The notes under the pieces: generated by a model
What the model was told of the DNA's origin: nothing
The model's database searches: none
What the model saw: the letters and a program-made list of their open reading frames with translations, nothing else
DNA from: Actinomycetes bacterium
GTDB taxonomy: Bacteria > Actinomycetota > Acidimicrobiia > Acidimicrobiales > JAKAOS01
Assembly (NCBI GenBank): GCA_021795215.1
Contig: JAJYPS010000013.1
Location: forward strand, 1-39,370
Length of the DNA stretch: 39,370 bases
Direction of reading: 5' to 3'
Program-made: the position numbers and the translations under genes
Shown: positions 15,797-23,279 of the stretch, in pieces
Layout of the letters: the number at the start of each line of letters is the position of its first letter
Numbering within the stretch: position 1 is the first letter of the stretch

Positions 15797-16195
15797 GTGG
15801 ACGTATTGAGCAGCCGACTCTTGATCCGGCCCAGGGACCTCCACGCGAGCATTCGCTTCTACAGAGACGTGGTCGGACTGGCCATCTACCGGGAGTTCGG
15901 GCCGCCCGAGCACCCGGGCACCGTGTTCTTCGCAGGCCCGAGTCTCTTGGAGGTATCCGGCGAGAGTCCGGACCGACCCCCGCACCAGCGGCCGACGACG
16001 GCGCTCTGGCTGCAGGTGCGCGACGTAGACGCGGAGCACACGCGGCTCAGGGCTCTCGGCGTGGACATCTCGAGAGAGCCACGTCAAGAGCCCTGGGGCC
16101 TTGTAGAGATGTGGATCAGCGATCCCGACGGCTTGCCGGTGGCGCTGGTCGAAGTCCCCGCCGATCACCCGCTGCGCAGGGACCAGCGTTCCTGA
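15797..16195 (+). CDS. VOC-family (glyoxalase/bleomycin-resistance/dioxygenase fold) protein
   Basis: 132 residues. A single beta-alpha-beta-beta-beta metal-site fold: [20 protein letters not shown] at the N-terminus, then [21 protein letters not shown], and [17 protein letters not shown] at the end. Two-module folding implies a homodimer. GTG 15797 gives [10 protein letters not shown], which matches how relatives start; GTG 15770 would add MQHWCHHGW, which looks like non-coding sequence. Neither has a good ribosome-binding site. Possible roles are metal-dependent lyase, isomerase or resistance protein; not decidable. Confidence 0.85.
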   Translation: MDVLSSRLLIRPRDLHASIRFYRDVVGLAIYREFGPPEHPGTVFFAGPSLLEVSGESPDRPPHQRPTTALWLQVRDVDAEHTRLRALGVDISREPRQEPWGLVEMWISDPDGLPVALVEVPADHPLRRDQRS

Positions 16196-16201
16196 GCAGG
16201 C

Positions 16202-16921
16202 TCAGCGGCGGCTGGCCGGCTCCTCGTCCAGTCTGATCTCTTCCCGGCGTACGTCCTCACTGACGGGCTGCTCGTCGAGCACGACTTCCTTGTCGAGACG
16301 TACCCGCTCCTTGGGAACGACGCGCTTCTCGACGACCGGCTCTTCGGCATGCAGGACGACCTCGTGCTCCGCCTCGCTGATCGGCGCCCCGGACGTGGCG
16401 TCCCCGACATTCGCGTCGGTAATGGGCTCCCTCTCCAGGCGAACTTCTTCATGCTGGACCGGAACCGTCGTGGTCACGTTCTCCGTCACGACGTACTTGC
16501 GAAGCCTCGCCCGGGCGGACTCCCGCTGTACCTTGCCGATCTCCACCTGCTCCTCGGACCTGGTCATGGCGTCGTCGCCCGTCGCAGCGGGCCCCGAGGT
16601 ACCGGCAGCGATGCCGCCCTCGTAGTAGTCGTACAGGGCAACTTCTTCCTCGGGAGACAGGTGCCCATCCTCCTCCATGTTCGGAGCGCCCTTTACTTGG
16701 GCCTTGTCGTAGGGCACGACGATGTCTCCGCCCGCATCCCGAGCTTCGGTGAGAGGGACGAAGGACGAGGACGACCCCATCAACCCGGTCTTGACCGTCA
16801 CCCAGGCGGGCTGACCGGTTCTCTCGTCCACGTACACGTCCGTGACTGTGCCGATCTTCCCGTCCAGTCCGTTCACGGTCTTTCCAGGAAGCTGATCTGC
16901 GCTCATGGTCTCAGTGATCAT
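16202..16921 (-). CDS. PRC-barrel and DUF2382 (YsnF/AvaK) stress protein
   Basis: 239 residues. The N-terminal PRC-barrel (LPGKTVNGLDGKIGTVTDVY, then DERTGQPAWVTVKTGL) spans ~10-85. The C-terminal DUF2382 domain (~135-239) is a repetitive charged beta structure: VQHEEVRLEREPI, VVLHAEEPVVEKRVVPKERV, EVRLDEEP-like units. Such proteins are induced by general stress in other bacteria; the biochemical role is unknown. ATG 16921 is fixed by AAGGAG six nt upstream. It forms one block with the DUF3618, holin-family and CsbD genes, though a 128-bp gap suggests its own promoter. Confidence 0.9.
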   Translation of the reverse strand: MITETMSADQLPGKTVNGLDGKIGTVTDVYVDERTGQPAWVTVKTGLMGSSSSFVPLTEARDAGGDIVVPYDKAQVKGAPNMEEDGHLSPEEEVALYDYYEGGIAAGTSGPAATGDDAMTRSEEQVEIGKVQRESARARLRKYVVTENVTTTVPVQHEEVRLEREPITDANVGDATSGAPISEAEHEVVLHAEEPVVEKRVVPKERVRLDKEVVLDEQPVSEDVRREEIRLDEEPASRR

Positions 16922-17049
16922 AAAAAACTCCTTCTGTTCAAGATGGTCTTGTTGAATCGGTTGTCTGGCTGGTCTGCCGGCGAACTACCATTCCCGAGCT
17001 CCCAGAACATCGGCGATGGTCGACCACTCGGGCGAACCGCTGCGGCGCA

Positions 17050-17718
17050 TCAACTCTTGGCAGCACCAGCTACACGATGAGCAGACTCGGACGCCTGGTC
17101 TTTCAAGTCGCTTCCCGCCGCCTGGCCCGCCTCGGCCACATGCGAAGCGGCTTCGGATGCCCGGCTACCGATTTGGGCTGCAGCTTCGTGTGCCGATTCC
17201 TGTACTGCGGACCGCAGGTTCTGCGCCGCTTCGGCCACGCCGTCCTTCAGCCCGATCCCGTCGGTAATGGCCAGTGCAGCAGTCTGCTCCTGCGAGCTGG
17301 GCGGGATGAGTGAGGCAATTACCATGCCGGCCCCGAGCGCGACCAATCCTGCCGCCAAAGGACTGCCGGCAGCCGCCTGCTTCAGCGCGTCGGGGGCATG
17401 CTGGGCGCTCTCCAGTCCGGATGCGGCCGTCGACTTCACTTGGCCAATGGTGCCCCCGACCGTTGACATCGCTGCTCCGGCGCCGTCCTGCAGACCTGAG
17501 CCGACACCCCCGATGCCGCCGCCTGAGCTCTTGTGGCCGAAACCGGGGCTACCCATCACCGACTCCTTCACTCGTGTTGCCCGGGTTCGCACCTGAGACA
17601 GCCGCCTCTGGGCGATCCTGCGAGGCTGGACGCGGTCCTGTATCGCCTCGGCAGTCCCGGACAGATGCGAGCGAGTCTCCTCGATCTGCATCCTTATCTC
17701 GTCGGGGCTTTGGCCCAT
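17050..17718 (-). CDS. DUF3618 domain protein
   Basis: 222 residues from ATG 17718, with GGAGG 7 nt upstream. The N-terminal GQSPDEIRMQIEETRSHLSG is the DUF3618 motif, a helix found in actinobacterial membrane-associated stress proteins. There is a Gly-rich middle, one hydrophobic helix (LAAGLVALGAGMVIASLI, ~125-145), and an Ala-rich amphipathic C-terminus with repeated SE/QA motifs (AAQIGSRASEAASHVAEAGQ) resembling LEA/apolipoprotein-like helices. The start overlaps the end of the holin-family gene by 25 bp, so they are coupled. It likely stabilises or shapes the membrane; this is inference. Confidence 0.85.
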   Translation of the reverse strand: MGQSPDEIRMQIEETRSHLSGTAEAIQDRVQPRRIAQRRLSQVRTRATRVKESVMGSPGFGHKSSGGGIGGVGSGLQDGAGAAMSTVGGTIGQVKSTAASGLESAQHAPDALKQAAAGSPLAAGLVALGAGMVIASLIPPSSQEQTAALAITDGIGLKDGVAEAAQNLRSAVQESAHEAAAQIGSRASEAASHVAEAGQAAGSDLKDQASESAHRVAGAAKS

Positions 17719-18170
17719 TGCACGTCCTCCTTCAGAGTCTCGATCGTCTGTTCCGGTACGGGGGAGACTTTGGACATTCGCTCCTTGCCCTGCTTGCCCA
17801 GGACGGCGGCGGCCGCAAGGAATGCGAGCCCCATTAGCAGAAAAGCAAGTCCAGTCGGCATCACAGAAGCCAGCGCCCAAGCTGCTGCAAAGGAAAGCAT
17901 AAGGAGAGCCAGGTAAGCAGTGACCGCAGCCGCGCCCAGCATGCCGGCACCCTTCGCGCCCTTCGACGCCTCCTCCTTCAGTTCCGCTTTGGCGAGGCTG
18001 ACCTCCTGGCGCATGAGCTGACTCAACTCGGTCGTCATGTCCGAAAGCAGTGCCCCGAGAGTGGGCTCTGTCCCGCTCGAGTCCCGACCCTCCATTCCGC
18101 TCGATATCGAGACCGCACCGGGAGCACCCTGCGTCATGGCGGATTCGCGCAGATCGTGTTCCGTGCTCAC
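17694..18170 (-). CDS. Phage-holin-superfamily membrane protein (PF07332-like)
   Basis: 158 residues. After a polar N-terminus comes the conserved LLSDMTTELSQLMRQEVSLA helix (~43-62), then KAELKEEASKGAKGAG, and two membrane helices (~75-97 and ~103-123). This is the actinobacterial holin 3_6 type protein, usually chromosomal and not linked to phage lysis. The GTG start overlaps the upstream gene's TGA (GTGA). Second gene of a three-gene coupled operon. Confidence 0.87.
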   Translation of the reverse strand: MSTEHDLRESAMTQGAPGAVSISSGMEGRDSSGTEPTLGALLSDMTTELSQLMRQEVSLAKAELKEEASKGAKGAGMLGAAAVTAYLALLMLSFAAAWALASVMPTGLAFLLMGLAFLAAAAVLGKQGKERMSKVSPVPEQTIETLKEDVQWAKAPTR

Positions 18171-18853
18171 AGAGCGTCCCCCGAAGCCGCGCCGTCCACG
18201 CCCATCACCATCGGAGGCATGACCGGCATCACCGGGTCCGTGCTGTATCCCGAGCCGGGTACTCCCGCCTCAGTGAAGTCACCGGCGCCGAGCGGGTCCT
18301 CCTGCAGGCCCGGTCCGCTCCCGTAGTAGGACTCACCGGAAGGCGGCTGAATACCGGTACGATCCGCCGGTCCAGCCGACTGGGAAGAAGCGGCACTCCG
18401 CGCAAGCCTTCCGAGACCGAAGCCGAGCACAGTCGCGCCGAGCAGGAACGTCGTCGGCCGACGACGAGCGAACCGGCGAATCTCCTCGACCGACCCGTCG
18501 AGACCCCTCGATTCGACCGTTTCGGACATCGTCCGGAGTTGACCAACCAGTTGACCTGCAACTGCAGCTACTTGGCCCGCCTGGGCCGGATTCCCGCTGA
18601 CGAGAGCGTCCCCCTGGTCCACCAGCTTGCGGAACGCTGCCACTGCCTGGCCAGCTTGTGCCTCCAACTGGACACGCACCTGCTCGGCCAAGTCTTGCAC
18701 GAGCTTTCCCGATTGCCGAGAAATCTCGTCTCGAACCGCGCCGACTTCAGATCGAGCCAGATCCGTCAACTCCTGACCCTTGCTGCCAGCGGCTGCAGCT
18801 ACGTGCTTACCCTGCTCTTGAGCCTCTCCCGTTATCCGGGTCGCGGTTTCCAA
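18167..18853 (-). CDS. Unknown protein, first gene of the holin/DUF3618 operon
   Basis: About 228 residues. Start chosen as TTG 18853 because the consensus AGGAGGTG sits 6 nt upstream; the GTG at 18862 lies inside that site. Residues 1-110 are amphipathic helix (Ala/Gln/Glu/Val), probably coiled coil (GQLVGQLRTMSETVESRG). Residues ~128-152 include a short hydrophobic segment RRRPTTFLLGATVLGFGLGR, a likely membrane anchor. The C-terminus is a Gly/Pro/Tyr-rich disordered tail with a PVMPVMPPMVMG stretch. I do not recognise a named domain, but this protein in front of a holin-family and a DUF3618 gene is a familiar actinobacterial arrangement. Confidence 0.78.
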   Translation of the reverse strand: METATRITGEAQEQGKHVAAAAGSKGQELTDLARSEVGAVRDEISRQSGKLVQDLAEQVRVQLEAQAGQAVAAFRKLVDQGDALVSGNPAQAGQVAAVAGQLVGQLRTMSETVESRGLDGSVEEIRRFARRRPTTFLLGATVLGFGLGRLARSAASSQSAGPADRTGIQPPSGESYYGSGPGLQEDPLGAGDFTEAGVPGSGYSTDPVMPVMPPMVMGVDGAASGDAL

Positions 18854-18862
18854 ATGGGGCAC

Positions 18863-19082
18863 CTCCTCTTCTACTATCTCTAGTGGCCTGCTTCATTGGT
18901 GGCCTGGGCTTCATTGGCCTGATCTGCATTCGCCTGAACTGCCAACTGACGCCTGCTTCTTGCTGAAGGCAAGTAAGCGGATAGGCGGCTTCCGACCACT
19001 TCGGCTACCGGCTATCCATCGGCGTCATCTGTCCGCTAGTTCGTGAAACTGTTCACTCACTGGCGGAGCGGTAAGAAGCGTC
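18863..19082. other. 220-bp leader/intergenic region before the envelope-stress operon
   Basis: It holds the minus-strand ribosome-binding site AGGAGGTG and an imperfect direct repeat containing GGCCTG...CTTCATTGG (about 18885-18920). It should contain the promoter of the three-gene operon, but no -10/-35 pair is convincing. No ORF is supported. Confidence 0.5.
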
Positions 19083-19253
19083 TCAAGGAAGGGCGTCCTT
19101 GACCTTCTCACCCGCCTGCTTGAGACTGCCTGCGGCTTGGTCGGTCTTTCCCTCGGCTTCCAGATAGGGATCGTCCACGGCCTGCCCGGCCTTTTCTTTT
19201 ACCTTCCCTTGAACTTCTTGCGCCTTGTTCCGCGCCTTGTCCGCATCACTCAT
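19083..19253 (-). CDS. CsbD-family stress protein
   Basis: 56 residues, typical for CsbD (~60). SDADKARNKAQEVQGKVKEK, then AGQAV and YLEAEGKTDQAAGSLKQAGEKVKDAL match the family's repeated GKxKxxxGxxxxD pattern. It is a hydrophilic helical bundle induced by general stress in other bacteria, of unknown activity. ATG 19253 is taken because upstream in-frame sequence lacks family similarity. No strong ribosome-binding site. Confidence 0.9.
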   Translation of the reverse strand: MSDADKARNKAQEVQGKVKEKAGQAVDDPYLEAEGKTDQAAGSLKQAGEKVKDALP

Positions 19254-19415
19254 ACGGCTGCTATGCCCTAGTCCGCCTAGATCCATGCGCTGCCACAGTC
19301 GTTGGCGCATGCGCCAAGTGGACGTGGAAGCCAAGTGGCCGAGATGAGACAGACACAGTGGCCGAGATGGCACAGTGGCGAGGGCCCACTTCCACTGGCA
19401 GAGTACCGACAGAGC
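19254..19415. repeat. Intergenic region with imperfect repeats
   Basis: AGTGGCCGAGATG occurs at 19334 and 19357, with a third partial copy (AGTGGCGAG) at 19374. No gene supported. Another example of short direct repeats between genes in this window. Confidence 0.6.
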
Positions 19416-20030
19416 TCAGCCAGCGAAGCAGGATGCGAGAAAGGTCTCGATCGATTCCGGCCGGTCCCTGATCTCGAGATGAGCACCGACTTTGGTGATC
19501 CGGAGGGAAGGACAGAACGCTTCGGAGGTTCCGCAGAAGAAGTGGGGCGACCCGGTGACGTGCCGAGCCTGCCCGGACTGCCATTCGGCGATGACCGCAT
19601 CGCGCTGAAGCGGGCCCGTAGCGCCCAGGCCGAACGAAGTCCCGATGTCCTCCAGCACAGCTGGGTCCGAAACGTCTCGGCCCTCTTCGAACAGAGCATC
19701 GCGCAGTGCCAGGCTGACACGTTCGCCGATCAGATCGCTCTCGGAGTAGGCGAGCTCGGCGAGCTCCAGTGCGGGAAGCGTCGTGGATGGATAGTGACCC
19801 GGGTCGAAGCCTCGAAAAAGATCGGGAGCAACGCTGCGACGCAGGTCGGCTACCTCCTCCGCTATCGCCGCAGCTTCCATCGCGACACCGTTCACCAACT
19901 CGAGCGGCCACGGTCGAACCCTCAAGCGAACGTCGGCGTGCCCGGATGACTCCCGCAGCCGTAGCACCTCTCTCAGGCCGACATGAGCAAAGGGACATCC
20001 CACGTCGGCGAAGACCTCGATCGTCCTCAT
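19416..20030 (-). CDS. DsbA-family thioredoxin-fold protein with a single active-site Cys
   Basis: 204 residues from ATG 20030. The N-terminus MRTIEVFADVGCPFAHVGLR aligns with the FrnE/2-hydroxychromene-2-carboxylate isomerase branch of the DsbA superfamily, where the motif is usually CPWC. Here it is CPFA, so only the first Cys remains and a classical disulfide exchange is unlikely. A helical insertion (70-150) is followed by VTGSPHFFCGTSEAFCPSLR, the cis-Pro region (GSPHF). No signal peptide, so cytosolic. Role may be isomerase-like or glutathione/mycothiol-type chemistry. TACGCT ends 7 nt before the ATG, with GGAAG as a weak alternative ribosome-binding site. Confidence 0.82.
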   Translation of the reverse strand: MRTIEVFADVGCPFAHVGLREVLRLRESSGHADVRLRVRPWPLELVNGVAMEAAAIAEEVADLRRSVAPDLFRGFDPGHYPSTTLPALELAELAYSESDLIGERVSLALRDALFEEGRDVSDPAVLEDIGTSFGLGATGPLQRDAVIAEWQSGQARHVTGSPHFFCGTSEAFCPSLRITKVGAHLEIRDRPESIETFLASCFAG

Positions 20031-20397
20031 CGCTTCCAGCGTACGGTCCGCGACGACTGACTGCTCCGTCCGACGGATCCGCTCGGGCCGGGCACGGCTG
20101 GGCTGGCCGGATGGCTCGCGTTGGGCCGCTCGGGCAGAGTCGGTCGGGTGGGCTGGTCGGGCGAGCCGCTCGGCCGGGCCGCTCGACAGGGTCGGTCGGC
20201 TGGCATACGTCGGTTCCGGCCGCTCGCAGGCACATCCTCTTCCGGTGGGCACTTCCTCCTCTTCCGGTGGGCTTTTCCGTATGGCTCTCCTATGGGGATG
20301 CGCTCCCGGCGGATGCATGTGGGCTTGGGACGGTTAAGCCCAGCCGGCAAAGGGGAACAAAAGCGATGTAAGCGAGGGAATCGAAAGGGAGCACCAC
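20031..20397. other. 367-bp intergenic region between the DsbA-like and PfpI-like genes
   Basis: No supported gene. It contains the DsbA -10 box (20038-20043), a G/C-rich stretch of loosely repeated GGCCGCTCGG-type motifs (20100-20220), a 22-bp-period direct repeat of CCTCTTCCGGTGGGC (20236 and 20258), and a structured element at 20306-20347 just upstream of the PfpI-like gene. Confidence 0.6.
20306..20347 (+). promoter_or_regulatory. Stem-loop in the leader of the PfpI-like gene
   Basis: TGGGCTT (20320-20326) pairs perfectly with AAGCCCA (20336-20342) around a 9-nt loop. Directly below, CCGGC (20306-20310) pairs with GCCGG (20343-20347) across a 9-nt one-sided bulge. The element ends 50 nt before the ATG. 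I do not recognise a known riboswitch. Confidence 0.45.
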
Positions 20398-20955
20398 ATG
20401 CAAGGTTCGCTGAACGGTGCCACGGTGGCATTCCTGGTCGCCAACGAGGGAGTGGAGCAGGTGGAGTTGACCCGTCCCTGGCAGGCCGTCGAGGAGGCCG
20501 GGGGTCGTCCTCTACTGGTCGCTCCGGAGGACGGCACGGTGCAGGCATTCAACCACCTGGACAAAGGCGATACCTTCTCGGTGGACATGACTACGGCGGA
20601 CGTGGTCGGTCAACAGCTGAACGGGATCGTCCTGCCCGGTGGGGTTGCCAATCCTGACCAGCTGCGAATGGACTCCGCCGCACTCGAGTTGGTGAAGAAG
20701 CACCTCGGCGCGGGACGACCCCTGGCGGCCATATGCCACGGTCCGTGGGTGCTGGTTGAAGCGGGGGAGGTCCAAGGAAGGACGCTCACGTCCTGGCCCA
20801 GCTTGCAGACGGACATCCGGAACGCAGGAGGCAACTGGATCGACTCCGAAGTCTGCGTCGACGGTCCCCTGATCACCTCCCGTGGTCCGCAGGACCTGGA
20901 CACTTTCTGCGCCGAGCTGGTCGGCGCATTGAGCCGCACCAACGTGAACGCCTGA
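20398..20955 (+). CDS. DJ-1/PfpI family protein (class I glutamine amidotransferase-like)
   Basis: 185 residues from ATG 20398, GGGAG six nt upstream. The pattern TVAFLVANEGVEQVELTRPW, PLLVAPEDGTVQAFNHLDKG, then GIVLPGGVANPDQLR and the nucleophile elbow AAICHGPWVLVEAG with the catalytic Cys is that of the YhbO/PfpI branch. Members act as proteases, deglycases or stress chaperones; the literature is divided, and sequence cannot choose. The C-terminus ITSRGPQDLDTFC is conserved in the family. Confidence 0.93.
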   Translation: MQGSLNGATVAFLVANEGVEQVELTRPWQAVEEAGGRPLLVAPEDGTVQAFNHLDKGDTFSVDMTTADVVGQQLNGIVLPGGVANPDQLRMDSAALELVKKHLGAGRPLAAICHGPWVLVEAGEVQGRTLTSWPSLQTDIRNAGGNWIDSEVCVDGPLITSRGPQDLDTFCAELVGALSRTNVNA

Positions 20956-20989
20956 ACGAGAAACCTGGGCTTCGGCGCTCGGCTCGGGG

Positions 20990-21622
20990 ATGAGGCAGCC
21001 GGACGGCGGCTCGTCCGAGGCCCGGCTCCCGTACGCGGCCCTGTTAGGGATGGTGCGCCAACCGTCGCTGGCAGGCGAGGGGTCGGGGATGGGTGTCAGG
21101 CTCGTTTCGGGCCTTCGCCTGCTGGTGCTTGTGGCTACAGCCCTCGTCGGGATCGGGTTGGCAGCCCGCTACCTCCGGATGGGCCTCCTGACTTCCACGC
21201 TGGGACCCACCGCGTACGTATTCGCCGCCCACCCCGAGACGGAGGCGGCTCGGGTGCGTAACGCAGCGGTCGGACACGCGACGGCCGTTGCCTCCGCGCT
21301 TGTGTCGCTTGCCATCTTCGGCCTTTTCGGTGCGCGGCTGCCGACGACCTCCGCCAGCTTCGGCCTGCGACAGGACGGGGCAATCGCACTGGCCGTAGGG
21401 CTCACTCTGGTGGTGCTGGAGCTGTTCCGGTCGCATCACGCCCCGTCGGCGGCGACGGCCATACTGGTGGCATCGGGCCTGGCGAGCCCGGGACCGAAGC
21501 TCTTGGGCCTCGTCATAGGGCTTGCCTGCCTCATGGTCGCCGCACCGGCTCTCCGGATCTTGCCGCTGCCGGCCCTGAAGCGTTGGAACCAGCTCAGACG
21601 AGGCGAACGGAGAGACGGGTAG
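20990..21622 (+). CDS. HPP-family membrane protein
   Basis: Up to 210 residues. Four or five membrane helices between ~38 and 200. The loop LLTSTLGPTAYVFAAHPETE followed by AARVRNAAVGHATAVAS is the HPP-type signature (SLGPSA...P...QPRNxxxGH). HPP proteins are small integral membrane proteins; some cyanobacterial or plastid members have been linked to nitrite transport, but function here is open. ATG 21089 (GAGGGG 5 nt upstream, 177 residues) may be the true start; the first 33 residues of the long form look disordered. Confidence 0.78.
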   Translation: MRQPDGGSSEARLPYAALLGMVRQPSLAGEGSGMGVRLVSGLRLLVLVATALVGIGLAARYLRMGLLTSTLGPTAYVFAAHPETEAARVRNAAVGHATAVASALVSLAIFGLFGARLPTTSASFGLRQDGAIALAVGLTLVVLELFRSHHAPSAATAILVASGLASPGPKLLGLVIGLACLMVAAPALRILPLPALKRWNQLRRGERRDG

Positions 21623-21627
21623 GTCTC

Positions 21628-22419
21628 TCATGCGTGCTCGAACAGACGCCCGTGCCAGAGCTTGAAGCCTCCCAGCAGGCCCGCGACGTTGTCGACCAAG
21701 GTCGCTCGGCTTCCCAGGTCGACTGATACGTGCTTGGCATTTCCACCCCCGACGTAGAGGTGGTCGAAGAGGGTCAGGCGGTAGAGCGTGGCCATCGCCT
21801 TGCCGACTCGGTGGTTCCAGCGGCCGTTTCCGACCTGCTTACGCGCCCGGTCACCCAGCTGCTCGTTGTACGTCTGGTCGTGACGGAACGGATGGTGGGC
21901 GAACTCCAGGTGGGGAGCTAGGGCGCCGTCCAGGAACAGCGCTGTGCCTACACCCGTCCCCAACGTCACGACGAGCTCGAGACCACGCCCCTCCACCACG
22001 GCCGCCCCCTGGAGGTCGGCATCGTTGACCACCCTCGTGGGGCGGGCGAACTCAGCCTCGAGTGCCGCTGCCAGGTCGAACCGGTCCCATCGCTGCTCCA
22101 AGACCGGGTCGATCGCGCTGCCAGGCCCTTGGACGGTCACGAAGTGGGGAGCGCTGAGCACCCGGCCCCGCCTGACCATGCCTGGAAATCCGACCGCCAA
22201 CCGGTCGTAGGCCCCGAGGGACGCCGTCAAGCCGAGCAGCGCAGCTACGAGGCGATCGGGAGGGCACGGGTACGTCGTCGGCACCCTCACCTCCTCCGTC
22301 GCCATCTTGCCGGCACCGTCGAGCAGCACCGCCTTCAGCCCGGTCCCCCCTACGTCTATCGCCAGCGTCGTAGGGCCGTCCCCGTCACTCTCCACGGCGG
22401 CTCTGCCGATCTCGTCCAC
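21628..22419 (-). CDS. ROK-family sugar kinase (polyphosphate-glucokinase-like)
   Basis: 263 residues. LAIDVGGTGLKAVLLDGAGK is the phosphate-1 motif, VGFPGMVRRGRVL and VVNDADLQGAA (catalytic Asp) follow, and VVTLGTGVGTALFLDG is phosphate-2. The Cys-rich zinc motif of many ROK regulators is absent, as in actinobacterial polyphosphate glucokinases. It probably phosphorylates glucose or another hexose with polyphosphate or ATP. The AHHPFRHDQTYNEQLGDRAR segment replaces the usual ELGH region, so substrate may differ. GTG start; lies 81 bp downstream of rnhB on the same strand and ends 5 bp from the convergent HPP gene. Confidence 0.88.
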   Translation of the reverse strand: MDEIGRAAVESDGDGPTTLAIDVGGTGLKAVLLDGAGKMATEEVRVPTTYPCPPDRLVAALLGLTASLGAYDRLAVGFPGMVRRGRVLSAPHFVTVQGPGSAIDPVLEQRWDRFDLAAALEAEFARPTRVVNDADLQGAAVVEGRGLELVVTLGTGVGTALFLDGALAPHLEFAHHPFRHDQTYNEQLGDRARKQVGNGRWNHRVGKAMATLYRLTLFDHLYVGGGNAKHVSVDLGSRATLVDNVAGLLGGFKLWHGRLFEHA

Positions 22420-22500
22420 CGTGCCATGCTCGACCTCGAGGAGCCCGTGCGCAAGACCTCGTTCCGCCGGGCAGCTGTGGCCCGGATCGGCCGGTGCCGC

Positions 22501-23175
22501 TCAGCAGCGTTCACCGGTAGGGAACAGCCCCCCTGCCCGGCTCAGCCTGGGCCAGGGGGTCGCCTCCATGAAAGCCCAGCTCTGGCGATGGATCGGAGTG
22601 GGGCCCATCGAGCGCAGTGCCGCCTTGTGCCGGGGGCACGGGTAGCCCTTGTTGCTCGCGAAGCGGTAGTCGGGGAAGAGCGGGGACCGTTCGCGCATGA
22701 TCCGGTCCCGAGTCACCTTGGCCAGCACGGATGCCGCCGCTACCGACAGGCAGGTCGCGTCGGCCCTCACCAGCGTGATCGTCCTCGGATGCCCGACGAA
22801 GTCCCAGCGCCCGTCCAATACGACCGCATCCGGGGTCATCGCAAGCGACTCGAGTGCCCGGGCTGCAGCTAGCCGCTGAGCTGCCGACATGCCCAGCTCG
22901 TCGCACTCCGAAGGCGAGGCGTGGCCTACTGCCCAGTGAGCGACTGCTTGGGACAGCGGCTCGTACAGCCGCTCCCTCGCCGGCTCCGACAGCGCCTTGG
23001 AGTCCCGCACGCCCGCAGGCAGCCTCCTGCCCAGCGAGACGACTGCCGCTCCCACCGTCAGGGGACCCGCCCACGCTCCCCGGCCCACCTCGTCCATGCC
23101 GACCACCGTCGCCAGCCCCTCGTTCCACAGTCTGCGCTCGACGCGGAGGGTGGGAAGAGGTGCCGAGCTCACCAT
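22501..23175 (-). CDS. rnhB: Ribonuclease HII
   Basis: 224 residues. It cuts RNA in RNA-DNA hybrids and removes misincorporated ribonucleotides. The motif VVGMDEVGRGAWAGPLTVGA carries catalytic Asp28-Glu29; DSKALSEPARERLY and VVLDGRWDF supply further acidic and substrate residues; AAASVLAKVTRDRIM and NKGYPCPRHKAAL are typical conserved blocks. ATG 23175 has TAGGTT ending 6 nt upstream (leaderless candidate). Confidence 0.96.
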   Translation of the reverse strand: MVSSAPLPTLRVERRLWNEGLATVVGMDEVGRGAWAGPLTVGAAVVSLGRRLPAGVRDSKALSEPARERLYEPLSQAVAHWAVGHASPSECDELGMSAAQRLAAARALESLAMTPDAVVLDGRWDFVGHPRTITLVRADATCLSVAAASVLAKVTRDRIMRERSPLFPDYRFASNKGYPCPRHKAALRSMGPTPIHRQSWAFMEATPWPRLSRAGGLFPTGERC

Positions 23176-23181
23176 CCCTGC

Positions 23182-23187
23182 AACCTA
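23182..23187 (-). promoter_or_regulatory. Candidate -10 element of rnhB (leaderless)
   Basis: TAGGTT on the minus strand, 6 nt before the ATG at 23175. A GGAGG directly 5' of it is too far from the ATG for a normal ribosome-binding site. Confidence 0.4.
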
Positions 23188-23251
23188 CCTCCGGCCGCAC
23201 GCCCGTTCTTCGGGCGCTTCGCTCCGCAACCGGTCTCTCCCGCCTCACCCC

Positions 23252-23257
23252 TACGAT
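23252..23257 (+). promoter_or_regulatory. Candidate -10 element of the PIG-L/dehydrogenase operon
   Basis: TACGAT (TANNNT) lies 22 nt before the ATG at 23280, followed by GGGAGGAG as ribosome-binding site. This would give a short leader. No clear -35 element. Confidence 0.4.
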
Positions 23258-23279
23258 TGGCGCGGGAGGAGCGGAACTG

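Noticed and set aside
17694-18170. Holin as sign of a prophage
   Set aside because: This holin-family type is a normal chromosomal gene in actinobacteria. No integrase, terminase, capsid or endolysin is near.
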